Both the position numbers and the translations under genes were made by a program. A stretch of DNA of 64,000 nucleotides from NCBI RefSeq assembly GCF_011044495.1, contig NZ_CP049143.1, positions 4,526,001 to 4,590,000 on the forward strand, read 5' to 3'. Below, piece after piece: positions 42,928 to 51,834 of the stretch. The notes beneath the pieces are model-generated. The model was not told where the DNA came from and did not search any database. It saw only the letters and a program-made list of their open reading frames with translations. The stretch's first letter is position 1, and every line of letters begins with the position of its first letter. The DNA comes from Roseimicrobium sp. ORNL1 (GTDB lineage: Bacteria > Verrucomicrobiota > Verrucomicrobiia > Verrucomicrobiales > Verrucomicrobiaceae).

Positions 42928-44466
42928 ATGGGAATGACATTGCATATTGCCGCCACGATGCATACCGGTGCCAGCCCTGAGGAAAATCACCCTGTCCTAA
43001 GTAGGCAGGCCACCAAGGATAGCCGCCACACGCTCCTCCTGAGCGCTGGATTGGCCACAGTCATCCTCACCCTCGCCATCCTCAACATGTGCGTGCGGAA
43101 TCTCCCGTGGCACCTGGACGACTACGATCAATCAAAGCAAGCCTACGTCTCTTTTGAAATGGTGGAACGCGGGGACTGGTTCCTGCAGCACACCCCCCGG
43201 CAGGGCATCGCCACCAAGCCGCCACTCATGGGCTGGATCTCGGCGGGCCTGTACTACCTCACGCATTGGTGGGAGATCTCGTGGCGCATCCCCTCCCTGG
43301 TGTCCGCGCTGGTCCTGCTGTTCCTCCTGAAGCGTGAGGGTGACAAACGTTTCGCCGTGCCCGTGGGCATCCTCGTGGCGGCGGTGTTTGCGTTGAATCT
43401 GCTCGCGCCCCGCGTCGCCACACTGGTGCGCACGGATATGATGCTCACTCTGGCCATCTTCATCCCTGGCTGGATCATCTGGAGGAAGATTCTCTCCCGG
43501 ACCGAATGGACCACGGCTGAGCGCTGGGCCATCTTTGCCTCCGTGCTGGCCGGTGTACTCACGAAGGGGCCTGTGCTGTATGCCTTCCTGCTGCCCGGCG
43601 TCATCGCTTTCCTGTTTCTCGACAAAGAAAACCGCAAGTACGTGTGGTGCGGCTGGTGGCCATGGGTCATTCCCCTCGCCGTCTTCCTCGTTTGGGTCGG
43701 CGCGAATATCGCCAACCAGGAGTTCTACGACCAGGTGGTGAAGAAGGAATTCATGGGGCGCTTCACCTCCGGGGAGAAGGCCGTGCACCGCTCGCAGCCG
43801 GTGTATTACTACATCCTGCACCTCACAACGCGCTGTGCCCCGTGGAGCCTGCTGCTCCTGGTGCTGCTGGCGAAGAAGCAGACCCGCGTCTGGCTGCGCG
43901 CGAATTCCGGCACACTGTGGCTGCTATGCTGGGCCTTTGCCGCGCTGCTCTTCATGTCGATCATTCCTTCCAAGCGCACGGACCGCATCTTCCCCATCAT
44001 CCCGCCCCTATCGCTCGCGCTGGGCGCCATGTGCGCCATGTGGATCGAGCGCGGCGCGCACTGGGGAAAGTGGAGCGCCGCGAAGTGGTTCACCGCCGTC
44101 ATCTGGCTGGCCCTTGTGACCTCTCTTGGATACACCGCCGCGAACATGTACGACCAGTACCGCCAGCCCACGGATGCCACGGCACGTTTCGGCGAGAACG
44201 TGCGTGCCCATGCTGCGCCGGGCAAGCTACGCATCGCCGCCACACCCGAGGGACACGAGGCCACGCTGCTCTATCTGCGCATTCCTGAGTTCACCCCCCT
44301 CTCGAAAGCCATACGCGACCTCTCTCACGGAGACGTGGATCTGCTTGTCCTCAGTCGGAAGGAGTACGACCACGCTGCAGACAAGGACAAGTGGGAAGTT
44401 CTGGAGACGCTGGACGTGACAGAGTCCAAGGACACGTATGTGTGTGTGAAGCGGAAGGGGACGTGA
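42928..44466 (+). CDS. ArnT/PMT-type membrane glycosyltransferase
   Basis: 512 residues, with about ten TM segments after residue 38. The first periplasmic loop carries the acidic pair WHLDDYDQSK and TKPPLMGWISAGLYYL, the GT-C signature of PMT-2/ArnT enzymes that use polyprenyl-phosphate-linked sugars. The soluble C-terminal portion starts near residue 410. Later ATGs at 42934 and 42958 are possible starts. It probably transfers a sugar to lipid A or a surface protein/glycan. Confidence 0.85.
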   Translation: MGMTLHIAATMHTGASPEENHPVLSRQATKDSRHTLLLSAGLATVILTLAILNMCVRNLPWHLDDYDQSKQAYVSFEMVERGDWFLQHTPRQGIATKPPLMGWISAGLYYLTHWWEISWRIPSLVSALVLLFLLKREGDKRFAVPVGILVAAVFALNLLAPRVATLVRTDMMLTLAIFIPGWIIWRKILSRTEWTTAERWAIFASVLAGVLTKGPVLYAFLLPGVIAFLFLDKENRKYVWCGWWPWVIPLAVFLVWVGANIANQEFYDQVVKKEFMGRFTSGEKAVHRSQPVYYYILHLTTRCAPWSLLLLVLLAKKQTRVWLRANSGTLWLLCWAFAALLFMSIIPSKRTDRIFPIIPPLSLALGAMCAMWIERGAHWGKWSAAKWFTAVIWLALVTSLGYTAANMYDQYRQPTDATARFGENVRAHAAPGKLRIAATPEGHEATLLYLRIPEFTPLSKAIRDLSHGDVDLLVLSRKEYDHAADKDKWEVLETLDVTESKDTYVCVKRKGT

Positions 44467-44511
44467 TCGGTATTGAAGGCCTTGGCCTCCCCAATCCATA
44501 TCCGAGCTTTC

Positions 44512-45027
44512 TCAAGATCCTACGCAGCCATTGTCCCGTGTCCAATAAGTCTGCTTGTGCGCAAAAGACTCCAGCTCCTGCCGAATGCAGTCGGCCGCTC
44601 GTCGCGTAGGATGCACCGAAATCTCGTACTCCGTCCCATGATCATCCTGGCGGATCACGCTGAATCTCCGGGGCGCACCGTGCCAATCCTCAAAGCCACC
44701 CGTGACCTCTCGATCAATCCGCCACGTGATGCAGTCTGCGAAGGGGAGATGGTGAAAAATATGTTCAATCTCAGGAGCATCGGCATGGATGGTACATACG
44801 TGACCATCGGGCGCGTCCAGGTGGCGCACGATCAGCACCGTGAGTCCGCAGGGGTAACGATAATCCCAGCATTCACAGGGACCAGCTTCGTCTTCTTCAG
44901 CATCTGTGAGGCGGTGCGGCGGTCCGAGCCGGCGGTGGACTTCCTCTGCAGGGAGATCAAACGTCAGGAGAGCCCGACCATTCTCTGAGTGCACCGGCTT
45001 GAGTTTTGTGACGTTCAGCATGGGCAT
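44512..45027 (-). CDS. Hypothetical protein
   Basis: 171 residues from ATG 45027 (the frame is open to 45102, and ATG 45021 is also possible). Soluble, mixed composition with motifs DLPAEEVHRRLGPP, CECWDYRYPCGLTVLIVRHL and WHGAPRRFSV. No signal peptide or family recognised. The coding sequence is convergent with the glycosyltransferase gene end, 46 bp away. Confidence 0.5.
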   Translation of the reverse strand: MPMLNVTKLKPVHSENGRALLTFDLPAEEVHRRLGPPHRLTDAEEDEAGPCECWDYRYPCGLTVLIVRHLDAPDGHVCTIHADAPEIEHIFHHLPFADCITWRIDREVTGGFEDWHGAPRRFSVIRQDDHGTEYEISVHPTRRAADCIRQELESFAHKQTYWTRDNGCVGS

Positions 45028-45123
45028 TTCTTGAGGGGTCTTTATTATCAGTAGGATATCAGATCCTGTTGCATTTGAGAATCGTGCTCGCAAAGTCCGC
45101 AAATTTTTCTATCCTCGGCCACG

Positions 45124-45852
45124 ATGTTCTCTTCGGTCTCCAACGGAATTATCTCTCGCTGCTGGTCCCGCCAGTTCGGCTGGGACGAAGCTGACGGCCC
45201 CCTCTGGTCGAAACCCGCCCGCCTGCTACCCCACGGTGGAGATTTCGAGGATTATCATGGTGTGATGGCAATGGATGCGCTGAGCGGTTCCGTCGTCTCA
45301 GTTCCCCAGGCTCTACAGTCAGAACTGGGCCCTGCATTGCTGGATTCCAGCGCGGCTCCCACCGTGAATGCAACGCGACTTTCCCCGGACTTGATTTCCG
45401 ATATCATCGGACCTGTCTTCATCGGATACGCGGAAGTGGTGACGGGAGTTCCACACCATCCCGTGCAATTGCTCGGGACAAAGGACACGGAACACCTTGC
45501 AGCACTTGAGGCGGCATGTGATGCCACGGAATGGGATCACGGCGGCAGCGTCATGGGTGAGGCTGCAGTGATGTGTGGCATCTTTGTGGATGGGACATTG
45601 GCATCGCTCGCCGGCTATGAAGTCTGGGACAGCACGATCGCACACATCTCCGTCATCACGCACCCTGAGCATCGTGGCAAGGGGTACGGCCACAGCGCCG
45701 TGGCATTTCTCGCCAAACACGCCGCCTGGAAAAAGCTCTTCCCGCAATACCGCACGCTGCAGGAAAACAAGCCGTCGATGGCCATCGCCCAGTCCCTTGG
45801 CTTTGAGTTCTTCGCCACCTCAGTGGCCGTGCGGCTGAAGCGCGGCGAGTAA
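45124..45852 (+). CDS. GNAT-family acetyltransferase
   Basis: 242 residues. The N-terminal half is a weakly conserved substrate-side domain; the C-terminal half (about 145-240) is a GNAT fold with SVITHPEHRGKGYGHSAVAFLA as the acetyl-CoA motif and a final AIAQSLGFEF strand. The long N-terminal part differs from simple GNATs. Substrate unknown. Confidence 0.78.
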   Translation: MFSSVSNGIISRCWSRQFGWDEADGPLWSKPARLLPHGGDFEDYHGVMAMDALSGSVVSVPQALQSELGPALLDSSAAPTVNATRLSPDLISDIIGPVFIGYAEVVTGVPHHPVQLLGTKDTEHLAALEAACDATEWDHGGSVMGEAAVMCGIFVDGTLASLAGYEVWDSTIAHISVITHPEHRGKGYGHSAVAFLAKHAAWKKLFPQYRTLQENKPSMAIAQSLGFEFFATSVAVRLKRGE

Positions 45853-45896
45853 AGAAACAACCAAAGCAGATACTGCTGCTGCGTCTCAGGTCATCA

Positions 45897-46439
45897 CTAC
45901 GGCTGGCTGCCGAGCCAGAGAAGGCCCATGACAGACATCCCGTCGCGGATGGTGCCGTTGCGCGCGAGCTCAATGGCCTCCTCCAGCGGCATGCGTTTCA
46001 CCTGAATCTTCTCCGTGGGTTCGGGCTGGGCTTCGGTAAAGGAAAGGCCGCGCGCCGTGAAGATGTAGGCGACTTCATCCGTCACCGAATTGGAGAGTTG
46101 CACGCCATCCAGGATCATCTCAAAGCTCTCTGCGATGATGCCGGTCTCCTCCAGGAGTTCACGGCGGGCGCAATCAATCAGCTCCTCCCCCTCCGGACAG
46201 CCGCCTTCGGGAATCTCCCACTCATAGGTGTGGTGCGTATACCGATACTGGCCCACGAGCCACGTGTAGCCCTCCTCATCCACCGGAATGACACCCACGG
46301 CGCGATTCTTGTATTCCACTACTCCGTAGATTCCGCGGCCACCGGAGGGATTGAGGACCTGGTCCTCCCGCACGCGAATCCACGGATTATCATACGCCAC
46401 ACGCGTTTCCAGCGTCGTCCAGGGATTTTGAATGCTCAT
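45897..46439 (-). CDS. NUDIX hydrolase, ADP-ribose pyrophosphatase-like
   Basis: 180 residues, cytoplasmic. The Nudix box is intact: GGCPEGEELIDCARRELLEE then TGI, following the G-x5-E-x7-R-E-U-x-E-E-x-G-U pattern. GVVEYKNRAVGVIPVDEEG and YRYTHHTYEWEIPEGG match the ADP-ribose pyrophosphatase/NDP-sugar branch. Probably a housecleaning enzyme. It diverges from the secreted-protein gene at 46626. Confidence 0.88.
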   Translation of the reverse strand: MSIQNPWTTLETRVAYDNPWIRVREDQVLNPSGGRGIYGVVEYKNRAVGVIPVDEEGYTWLVGQYRYTHHTYEWEIPEGGCPEGEELIDCARRELLEETGIIAESFEMILDGVQLSNSVTDEVAYIFTARGLSFTEAQPEPTEKIQVKRMPLEEAIELARNGTIRDGMSVMGLLWLGSQP

Positions 46440-46625
46440 GCTGTCAGGGGTGATGGTGGAACTGTGACGTCATTGTAACGGAGCGCACCGCCTGTTCAAG
46501 CGAGGGTTTCTTTGGTTCTCCGCAGAGTAGTGCGTCCATTTTCTCCAACAACAGGAAGAGTTTCACTTTCAACAAATCGACTGAAGGCCCTATGTTTGGA
46601 TGCCAGTGTTTCATCACTCCATCCC

Positions 46626-47036
46626 ATGAATGCGTCCACCTCATTTCGAGTCGTTCTTCTGTTGTTGGCCCTCTCGCTCTCATCGCCGGCATTCGCTGAT
46701 ACCAAGGCACCAGCAGGCGTGGATCCCTCACAAACCTCCACGGATGCAGACTACGGCCACTCCAAAGAGAAGCCGGTCAAGGTGGGAGACAAAGACCCCT
46801 TGAAGGGACCCCGAGCGGAGCGTGACTACCTGGATACGCTGCGCGATGACGATGGCAAGCCTGTGCGTTACAGTCGCATCGGGAGCTTCGGGGCAGGACC
46901 CGACGGCCACATCATCGACGGCTACAACGTGGAAACATCGACCGGGAAGAAGTTCGTCATCTACATCGATATGTACCACCCGGAAAGTGACCCAGTGAAA
47001 CAACCGGCACCCACAGGTCTATGGAAGGCCAAGTAA
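46626..47036 (+). CDS. Secreted small hypothetical protein
   Basis: 136 residues from ATG 46626, which starts a signal peptide (MNASTSFRVVLLLLALSLSS, cleavage near AFADT). The mature protein is polar, with repeated Asp/Lys-rich stretches (KPVKVGDKDPLKGPRAERDYLD) and a small beta-rich end (FVIYIDMYHPES). The frame continues upstream to 46512, but without a signal. No family recognised. Confidence 0.6.
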   Translation: MNASTSFRVVLLLLALSLSSPAFADTKAPAGVDPSQTSTDADYGHSKEKPVKVGDKDPLKGPRAERDYLDTLRDDDGKPVRYSRIGSFGAGPDGHIIDGYNVETSTGKKFVIYIDMYHPESDPVKQPAPTGLWKAK

Positions 47037-47057
47037 GGGGCAACGGCGCCCCCAACC

Positions 47058-48008
47058 CTACCGCGTCTTCGCCTTCGCAAACGTCTCCTTCACGCCCGGC
47101 ACATTCACCAGAAGGATCAGCGCGGCGAAGATGTGGTACCAGAAGTCGAGCTGCATGAGCCGGCTGATGCTCAGGTGCATGATGATGATCAGAATGCCGT
47201 AGAAGAAGGCCCAGCGACGCCCCAGGACGATGAGGAAGGCGCAGAGCTCAATAAGCAGACCCGCGCCGAAGAAGAGTCTCGCAAGCGTGGGATGATCGTT
47301 CATCAGACCGACCACCGAAGTGAGCGCCGCAGGAACGGGCTCCAGCGTATCGTAATACGCAGACCAGTTCGTCTTCTGCAATTCCAGCGCAAGACCGGGC
47401 ACCACATTCCCGAACCACTTCCAGTCCGAGTTATTCAGCTTCACCCAGCCGCACACCACATACGCTGCGGCAAAGATGACGAGAGAAACATAGATGGCGC
47501 GTCGATGGATCCTGTCCTCCGGCATGAGCCAGGTGAGCGTGGGCCCGCGTTTCCCCATGGCGAGCGGCACGGCATACACGAGAAACTGACCGAGCAGGAT
47601 CATGGCCACGAGTTGCGTGCTGTGATTGTGCGCGCCCTGGGAAGCATTCAGCGCACCGATGCCCAGCGTGAAGAAGAGCGCCGGAAGTAATCCCACCACC
47701 GGCAGCATGCTGCACACATAAGCAATCAAGCCCAGGATGGTGATGATCTGCCAGAGCACCAGTGGCTTGAGATGGATGAGGAAATCCAGCGAGAAAAGCC
47801 GGGCCAGCCCCACGGCATCTTCATCGTTCGTCTTCACGGAATGCAGGTTCCCCGTCTCCCACTTGATGGCAAAGAACACCAGCACGGCGAAGAACAGACG
47901 CATCAGAGTCATCTCCAGCGGGCCAAACTGGAATCGATCGGAGCCTGAGGAGTCGCGACGAAGGTGCAAATCAGAGGGAGGGGTGAGCGTGCGGGACAAA
48001 GAGGACAT
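47058..48008 (-). CDS. HTTM-domain membrane protein
   Basis: 316 residues with about eight hydrophobic helices, separated by conserved polar segments (GALNASQGAHNHSTQLVAM, AAYVVCGWVKLNNSDWKWF, FFGAGLLIELCAFL). This fits the HTTM domain of vitamin K-dependent gamma-carboxylase-like membrane proteins. No carboxylase activity is implied. The small partner at 48178-48678 lies upstream on the same strand, and the pair probably works together. Confidence 0.75.
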   Translation of the reverse strand: MSSLSRTLTPPSDLHLRRDSSGSDRFQFGPLEMTLMRLFFAVLVFFAIKWETGNLHSVKTNDEDAVGLARLFSLDFLIHLKPLVLWQIITILGLIAYVCSMLPVVGLLPALFFTLGIGALNASQGAHNHSTQLVAMILLGQFLVYAVPLAMGKRGPTLTWLMPEDRIHRRAIYVSLVIFAAAYVVCGWVKLNNSDWKWFGNVVPGLALELQKTNWSAYYDTLEPVPAALTSVVGLMNDHPTLARLFFGAGLLIELCAFLIVLGRRWAFFYGILIIIMHLSISRLMQLDFWYHIFAALILLVNVPGVKETFAKAKTR

Positions 48009-48018
48009 TTTCAGGGAA

Positions 48019-48141
48019 CAGTATTCAGTAAGCAGTAGTCAGTAGCTGCTGGATTTGCAGTGTGGCCAGTCGTTGGTCGCTTGTGGATTGGACATCAGTT
48101 TCAGGAACTCGTGCCGGTCAGTGTCTGATTACTGAATACTG
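48019..48141. repeat. CAGTATTCAGTAA inverted repeats
   Basis: CAGTATTCAGTAA (48019-48031) and its exact complement TTACTGAATACTG (48129-48141) flank about 97 bp between the HTTM gene and its small partner. The near-match continues outward on both sides. Long-range pairing could fold the mRNA of the unit; alternatively these are dispersed intergenic repeats. Confidence 0.65.
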
Positions 48142-48177
48142 GACACTGACTGCTCACGCTTTCCCCACGCCATCACT

Positions 48178-48678
48178 TTAGGCCCCCACAGCAACCTTCT
48201 TCTCGGCGATGAGCTGCGGGGTGCTTTCCACAATTTTGTCGCCTTCGGCGCGGAAGACTTTGTAATAGAAGCGGAGACTCTCGGTTCCAGCCGGTAGCTT
48301 CTCCTCCTTCAGCTTGGGCATGAGTTTGGCGGTCATTTTCTCGCCGGCGGCCTGGCGTTCCTCGGGCTTGGCATCCCGGGAGTCGCGCTTGTTGTCAGCA
48401 TTGGTGATCTTGGCCAGTTCGTTGATGAAGGTCTTCTTCTGTGTGCTGGTCTTCGTGCCGAAGAGTGTGTGGAAGGGCAGCACCTCATCCTTCTGGTTGG
48501 TCACATAGAGCACGTCCGACTCCGCATCCAGGTGGGAGTACATGGGGAAGTCGGTGAATGGGTACTGCTCACCCCACTTGTCCTTCGACCAGAAGGAAAG
48601 GAAGATGGTCACGAGCAGGACGTGGCGGAAAGGGAAGCGGCGCCAGTAGGCGACCAGCGTCTGGAGAAAGGGGGGCAT
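48178..48678 (-). CDS. Hypothetical protein, partner of HTTM protein
   Basis: 166 residues from ATG 48678. One N-terminal membrane-spanning segment (FPFRHVLLVTIFLSFW), then a soluble domain with conserved-looking YPFTDFPMYSHLDAESDVLYV and a long helical charged part (RDAKPEERQAAGEKMTAKLM). The open frame continues upstream to 48921, but that part is antisense to tRNA-Thr and must not be counted. Encoded just upstream of the HTTM gene. Confidence 0.7.
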   Translation of the reverse strand: MPPFLQTLVAYWRRFPFRHVLLVTIFLSFWSKDKWGEQYPFTDFPMYSHLDAESDVLYVTNQKDEVLPFHTLFGTKTSTQKKTFINELAKITNADNKRDSRDAKPEERQAAGEKMTAKLMPKLKEEKLPAGTESLRFYYKVFRAEGDKIVESTPQLIAEKKVAVGA

Positions 48679-48842
48679 GCGGCGTGCACTCAACCGCAAA
48701 GCAGGACGGGTGCCAGTCGAAACTTGCGTAAGGCAGGTCCTTTTTGCCTCCGGCTGCAAGAAACTGGATGACAAATGGCACGCAGCCCCTATATGGTTTC
48801 CGTCCCAGCCCAAGGCATTGGCATTGTGGCATAGGTGGCCAC

Positions 48843-48917
48843 GCCGAAGTAGCTCAGAGGTAGAGCAGCGCATTCGTAATGCGCGGGTCGCGGGTTCAAT
48901 TCCCGCCTTCGGCTCCA
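48843..48917 (+). tRNA. tRNA-Thr (anticodon CGU)
   Basis: A complete cloverleaf: acceptor GCCGAAG/CTTCGGC, D arm AGCTCAGAGGTAGAGC, anticodon stem GCGCA/TGCGC with loop TTCGTAA (CGU anticodon), T arm GCGGGTTCAATTCCCGC, discriminator T, and an encoded CCA end (48915-48917). It reads threonine ACG codons. Confidence 0.97.
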
Positions 48918-49037
48918 TCAAGGATGCAGCGAGCTCTCTCCTGACCCAATTAGTTGCCGGGCAGCACCAACCCGGCGGAGGTCAGGTCTTTGGCCCTGCG
49001 GCAAATATCGCGTTCCGAACAAGGTCGACCGCCCTTG

Positions 49038-49232
49038 TCAGCTCGAAGGCCGCTCCTTCAGAATCTTCTCAAGCTGCATCTGAGCCATGATGAGATTGTC
49101 CAGGATCTTTGCCTCCTCCAGCACCCACGAAAGAGACCTGTCCTCAGACGACCGGTGCTTCGCGAGTTGCCGCTTGAGCACCTCGACCAATTTCTTGAGA
49201 TTTTCTGGATCCTGAAGAGGATTCGCGCGCAT
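49038..49232 (-). CDS. Small coiled-coil hypothetical protein
   Basis: 64 residues, starting at ATG 49232 with a strong ribosome-binding site (GGAGGGG) eight bases upstream. The sequence is almost entirely helical with heptad-like Leu/Ile spacing (LKKLVEVLKRQLAKH, ILDNLIMAQMQLEKIL). A longer open frame to 49556 has no start as good. Function unknown. Confidence 0.6.
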   Translation of the reverse strand: MRANPLQDPENLKKLVEVLKRQLAKHRSSEDRSLSWVLEEAKILDNLIMAQMQLEKILKERPSS

Positions 49233-49724
49233 TGAGGATCCCCTCCGGGGGAAAAATGTCAGCCATCTATAGCTGCTAATCGCTCCGGAGACCACCTTCC
49301 TGTAGAAGAATCTTGAAGAGAAGAGCAAAAGGCGAATTGCAGGATGCGAACTGCAGCGGCGCCCTTCCATGAGCACCCGGTGAGGCGAAGCTGGACTTGG
49401 ATGTGGTCTCATATGAATGACACCCATCCCAAACAATCTACCTGGACCGCCGGGATGGGCATCATTGATGGATCCCCCATGGTCCAACGCCTGACTTTGG
49501 CGCAGCAATACATCTTTTGTATGAAGAGGCTTCCAACAAAATCGACACCAAGTCACTCCTATCCCAGCCCCAAGGTACCCGGAGAATTTTCGACGTCTGT
49601 GCTGCGACTGCCGCTGAGGCGCTCCTTTAGATCCACTTGCTCCCCGCGGATTCTCATGTCCCGGAGTCGATTTCTGTCGCTCTGGGCATGCGCCTGCATG
49701 TTATAGTTTCTGCATCCCACACGC
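49233..49724. other. 492-bp gap without a supported gene
   Basis: Open frames on either strand here are short, with low-complexity or shifted translations lacking signal or family features. I see no RNA structure beyond short palindromes. The region ahead of 49725 probably carries the prepilin peptidase promoter. Confidence 0.5.
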
Positions 49725-50945
49725 ATGATCCGTCCTGAATCCGTCGAACTGCTCATCCATTTCATCCTCTTCTTCCTCGGTGCCGGGATTGGCTCCTTTT
49801 TGAACGTGGTCATCTACCGCGTGCCTCTGGGGATTTCCGTCAACAACCCGAAGCGTTCCTTTTGCCCCATCTGCAAGAAGCAGATCCCCTGGTACCGGAA
49901 CCTGCCCCTCATCACATGGCTCGTACAGCGTGGGAAGTGCGCGGAATGCGGCACTCGCATTCCGTTCCGCTACTTCTTCGTGGAACTGCTCACCGGCCTG
50001 CTCTTCTACGCCGTGTTCCGGCATGTGATGGCAGAGGCCATCGTGGCATGGGGCTATCCGCAGATGTGGAATCACCTGCATGTCTGGGGCCCTGTCGTCG
50101 TGGTATTCTGGATTTTTGCCTCGCTACTGGTGGCAGGGACATTCATCGACATCGACCACTATATCCTGCCGCACAGCATCACTCTTGGCGGGTTGATGGT
50201 GGGCTTGCTGTCGGCCTTCCTCGTGCCCGCGATCGTGCCTGCCATCATGGTGGGAGAAGGCTTTCAAGTCCCGATCCCTGAACGCGGCAAGGCCATCCTG
50301 ATCTCCTTCACCAGCGCCTGCGTCGGCCTGGGGCTGCTCTGGGCAGTGGTGGAGCTTGGGAAAATCGCCTTCGGCCGGAGGAAGCTGAAGTTTGAAGGCG
50401 CCCGCCAGTGGAACATCTCCCAGCCAAATGAGAACGAGGCTCCCATCTTCACCGCCGGTGACGAGACGCTTTCGTACAACGACATCTTCACGCGCCCTTC
50501 GGATCGTCTCATCATCATCGTTGAATCGGTGACGGTGAATGATCGCACCTTCGGCAAAGGCAAAGTCGAGGTGCACGTGGAGACCATCCACGTGATTCCA
50601 GATGATGGCGAGAAGGTGATCTACAAGCTCGAGGAGGTGAAGAAAATCGAGGGCCTCACCACGGAGATCGTGATCCCACGGGAGGCCATGGGCTTTGGCG
50701 ATGTGCTGCTCATCGCCATGATCGGAAGCTTCCTTGGCTGGCAGGCGGTGATCTTCACCATTGTGGCGGCTTCCATGCTCGGCAGCGTGTTTGCAATCGT
50801 ATCGCGTTTGGCAGGCCATACGGAATGGAGTGCCAAAATTCCCTTCGGCCCGTACCTCGCTGCCGGCGCCATGATCTGGCTCTTCTATGGTCCGCAGTTT
50901 GTGAGCTGGTACCTTACACGAGCGGGATTCAAGGAGTACGCATGA
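49725..50945 (+). CDS. pilD: Prepilin peptidase (type IV leader peptidase) with large insertion
   Basis: 406 residues, membrane. An N-terminal methylation-type domain has paired cysteines C47-C50 (CPIC) and C72-C75 (CAEC) for zinc. The two catalytic aspartates are in GTFIDIDHYILP (Asp142, Asp144) and GFGDVLLIAMIG (about Asp326). Between the catalytic TM blocks a soluble insertion of about 110 residues (about 205-315) is present, with mixed beta composition (DRLIIIVESVTVND). It cleaves the leader from type IV pilins/pseudopilins; no pilin genes are adjacent. Confidence 0.9.
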   Translation: MIRPESVELLIHFILFFLGAGIGSFLNVVIYRVPLGISVNNPKRSFCPICKKQIPWYRNLPLITWLVQRGKCAECGTRIPFRYFFVELLTGLLFYAVFRHVMAEAIVAWGYPQMWNHLHVWGPVVVVFWIFASLLVAGTFIDIDHYILPHSITLGGLMVGLLSAFLVPAIVPAIMVGEGFQVPIPERGKAILISFTSACVGLGLLWAVVELGKIAFGRRKLKFEGARQWNISQPNENEAPIFTAGDETLSYNDIFTRPSDRLIIIVESVTVNDRTFGKGKVEVHVETIHVIPDDGEKVIYKLEEVKKIEGLTTEIVIPREAMGFGDVLLIAMIGSFLGWQAVIFTIVAASMLGSVFAIVSRLAGHTEWSAKIPFGPYLAAGAMIWLFYGPQFVSWYLTRAGFKEYA

Positions 50946-51068
50946 AATGCATCTGGGCTCGTGACCAGACTGACGGTACCGCAGAAAGCGGCATTACTGC
51001 AACCGCGTCACTTTGGATGGTGGGAACCTGAGAACTCACCTGCGCAGAACTTCCCCTCATGCAGAAAC

Positions 51069-51713
51069 TCAGTCCGCCCAGATCAGTTCCATGCACCCGT
51101 CTTCGGATTGATGGCGCCCATCGGACTTCGCAGTGAACGTGGGCTTCACCACGGGCTTGGTGTCCGGCGTCTTGGTCGTTTTAAGATGCTTGTGCTGCTC
51201 CATCTCTTCAGGAGACCAGACCTCCCAGTCCGGTGGCACGCCGGGAAGATCTTCGAAAAACTTCCGGCGCACGTCACGCGTCTTTTGGCTGAGCAATTCA
51301 TGCATCTCGAGCTGGCAGGTCTCGCAAATCATCAGCGAGTCCAGCATGCGCAATCCCGCGCCCAGCATGGTGATCACAAAATCCTGATCCGGCACCACTT
51401 CCCGCTTCACACCGCAGAAGGCGCAGGCGGAGATGCTGGTCGCATCCTGCCGCATGTGCTCGTTCTGGTGCCTCATGAGGTTCGCCTTCGACTCCTCGGA
51501 AAACTCCTCCAGCAGGGCATCGCGACACGGCTCACAGAAGCAATACTCAAAGACGCACTCGCCCTTGCGGAATGCCTTGTTGATCTGGTAGCTGGCAAAG
51601 GTGCTCAGCGCCTCGCCACACCGCGAGCAGGTCTGAAAGGGCCGCTCCTCGTACTCAGAATGAAACTCACGCGGGATGGGAACGCCGGGTTCCGGTTGGG
51701 AATTCTCAGACAT
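51069..51713 (-). CDS. Zinc-ribbon-rich hypothetical protein
   Basis: 214 residues, soluble. Cys pairs recall zinc ribbons: TCSRCG, YCFCEPC, CAFCG and CETCQ. Between them are helical stretches and a KREVVPDQDFVITML segment. The C-terminal 50 residues are charged and Lys/Thr-rich (KHLKTTKTPDTKPVVKP). Possible metal-bound nucleic acid or protein adaptor; no family recognised. Confidence 0.6.
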   Translation of the reverse strand: MSENSQPEPGVPIPREFHSEYEERPFQTCSRCGEALSTFASYQINKAFRKGECVFEYCFCEPCRDALLEEFSEESKANLMRHQNEHMRQDATSISACAFCGVKREVVPDQDFVITMLGAGLRMLDSLMICETCQLEMHELLSQKTRDVRRKFFEDLPGVPPDWEVWSPEEMEQHKHLKTTKTPDTKPVVKPTFTAKSDGRHQSEDGCMELIWAD

Positions 51714-51834
51714 GGCAGCAAAGGTTCGTCAAAGACGAGGGTAAAGATGAACCGGAAGCGTTTGCTAGGGAAGAGGAAGTTTGAGCGGCGATCCGGCGTT
51801 GTCTGTCGTTTGCTAATCTGTATTGGACACCATC

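Noticed and set aside
48679-48921. N-terminal extension of the 48178-48678 gene beginning with MEPKAGIEPATRAL
   Set aside because: This stretch is the antisense of tRNA-Thr(CGU) and produces a well-known spurious peptide; the ATG at 48678 starts a normal membrane protein.
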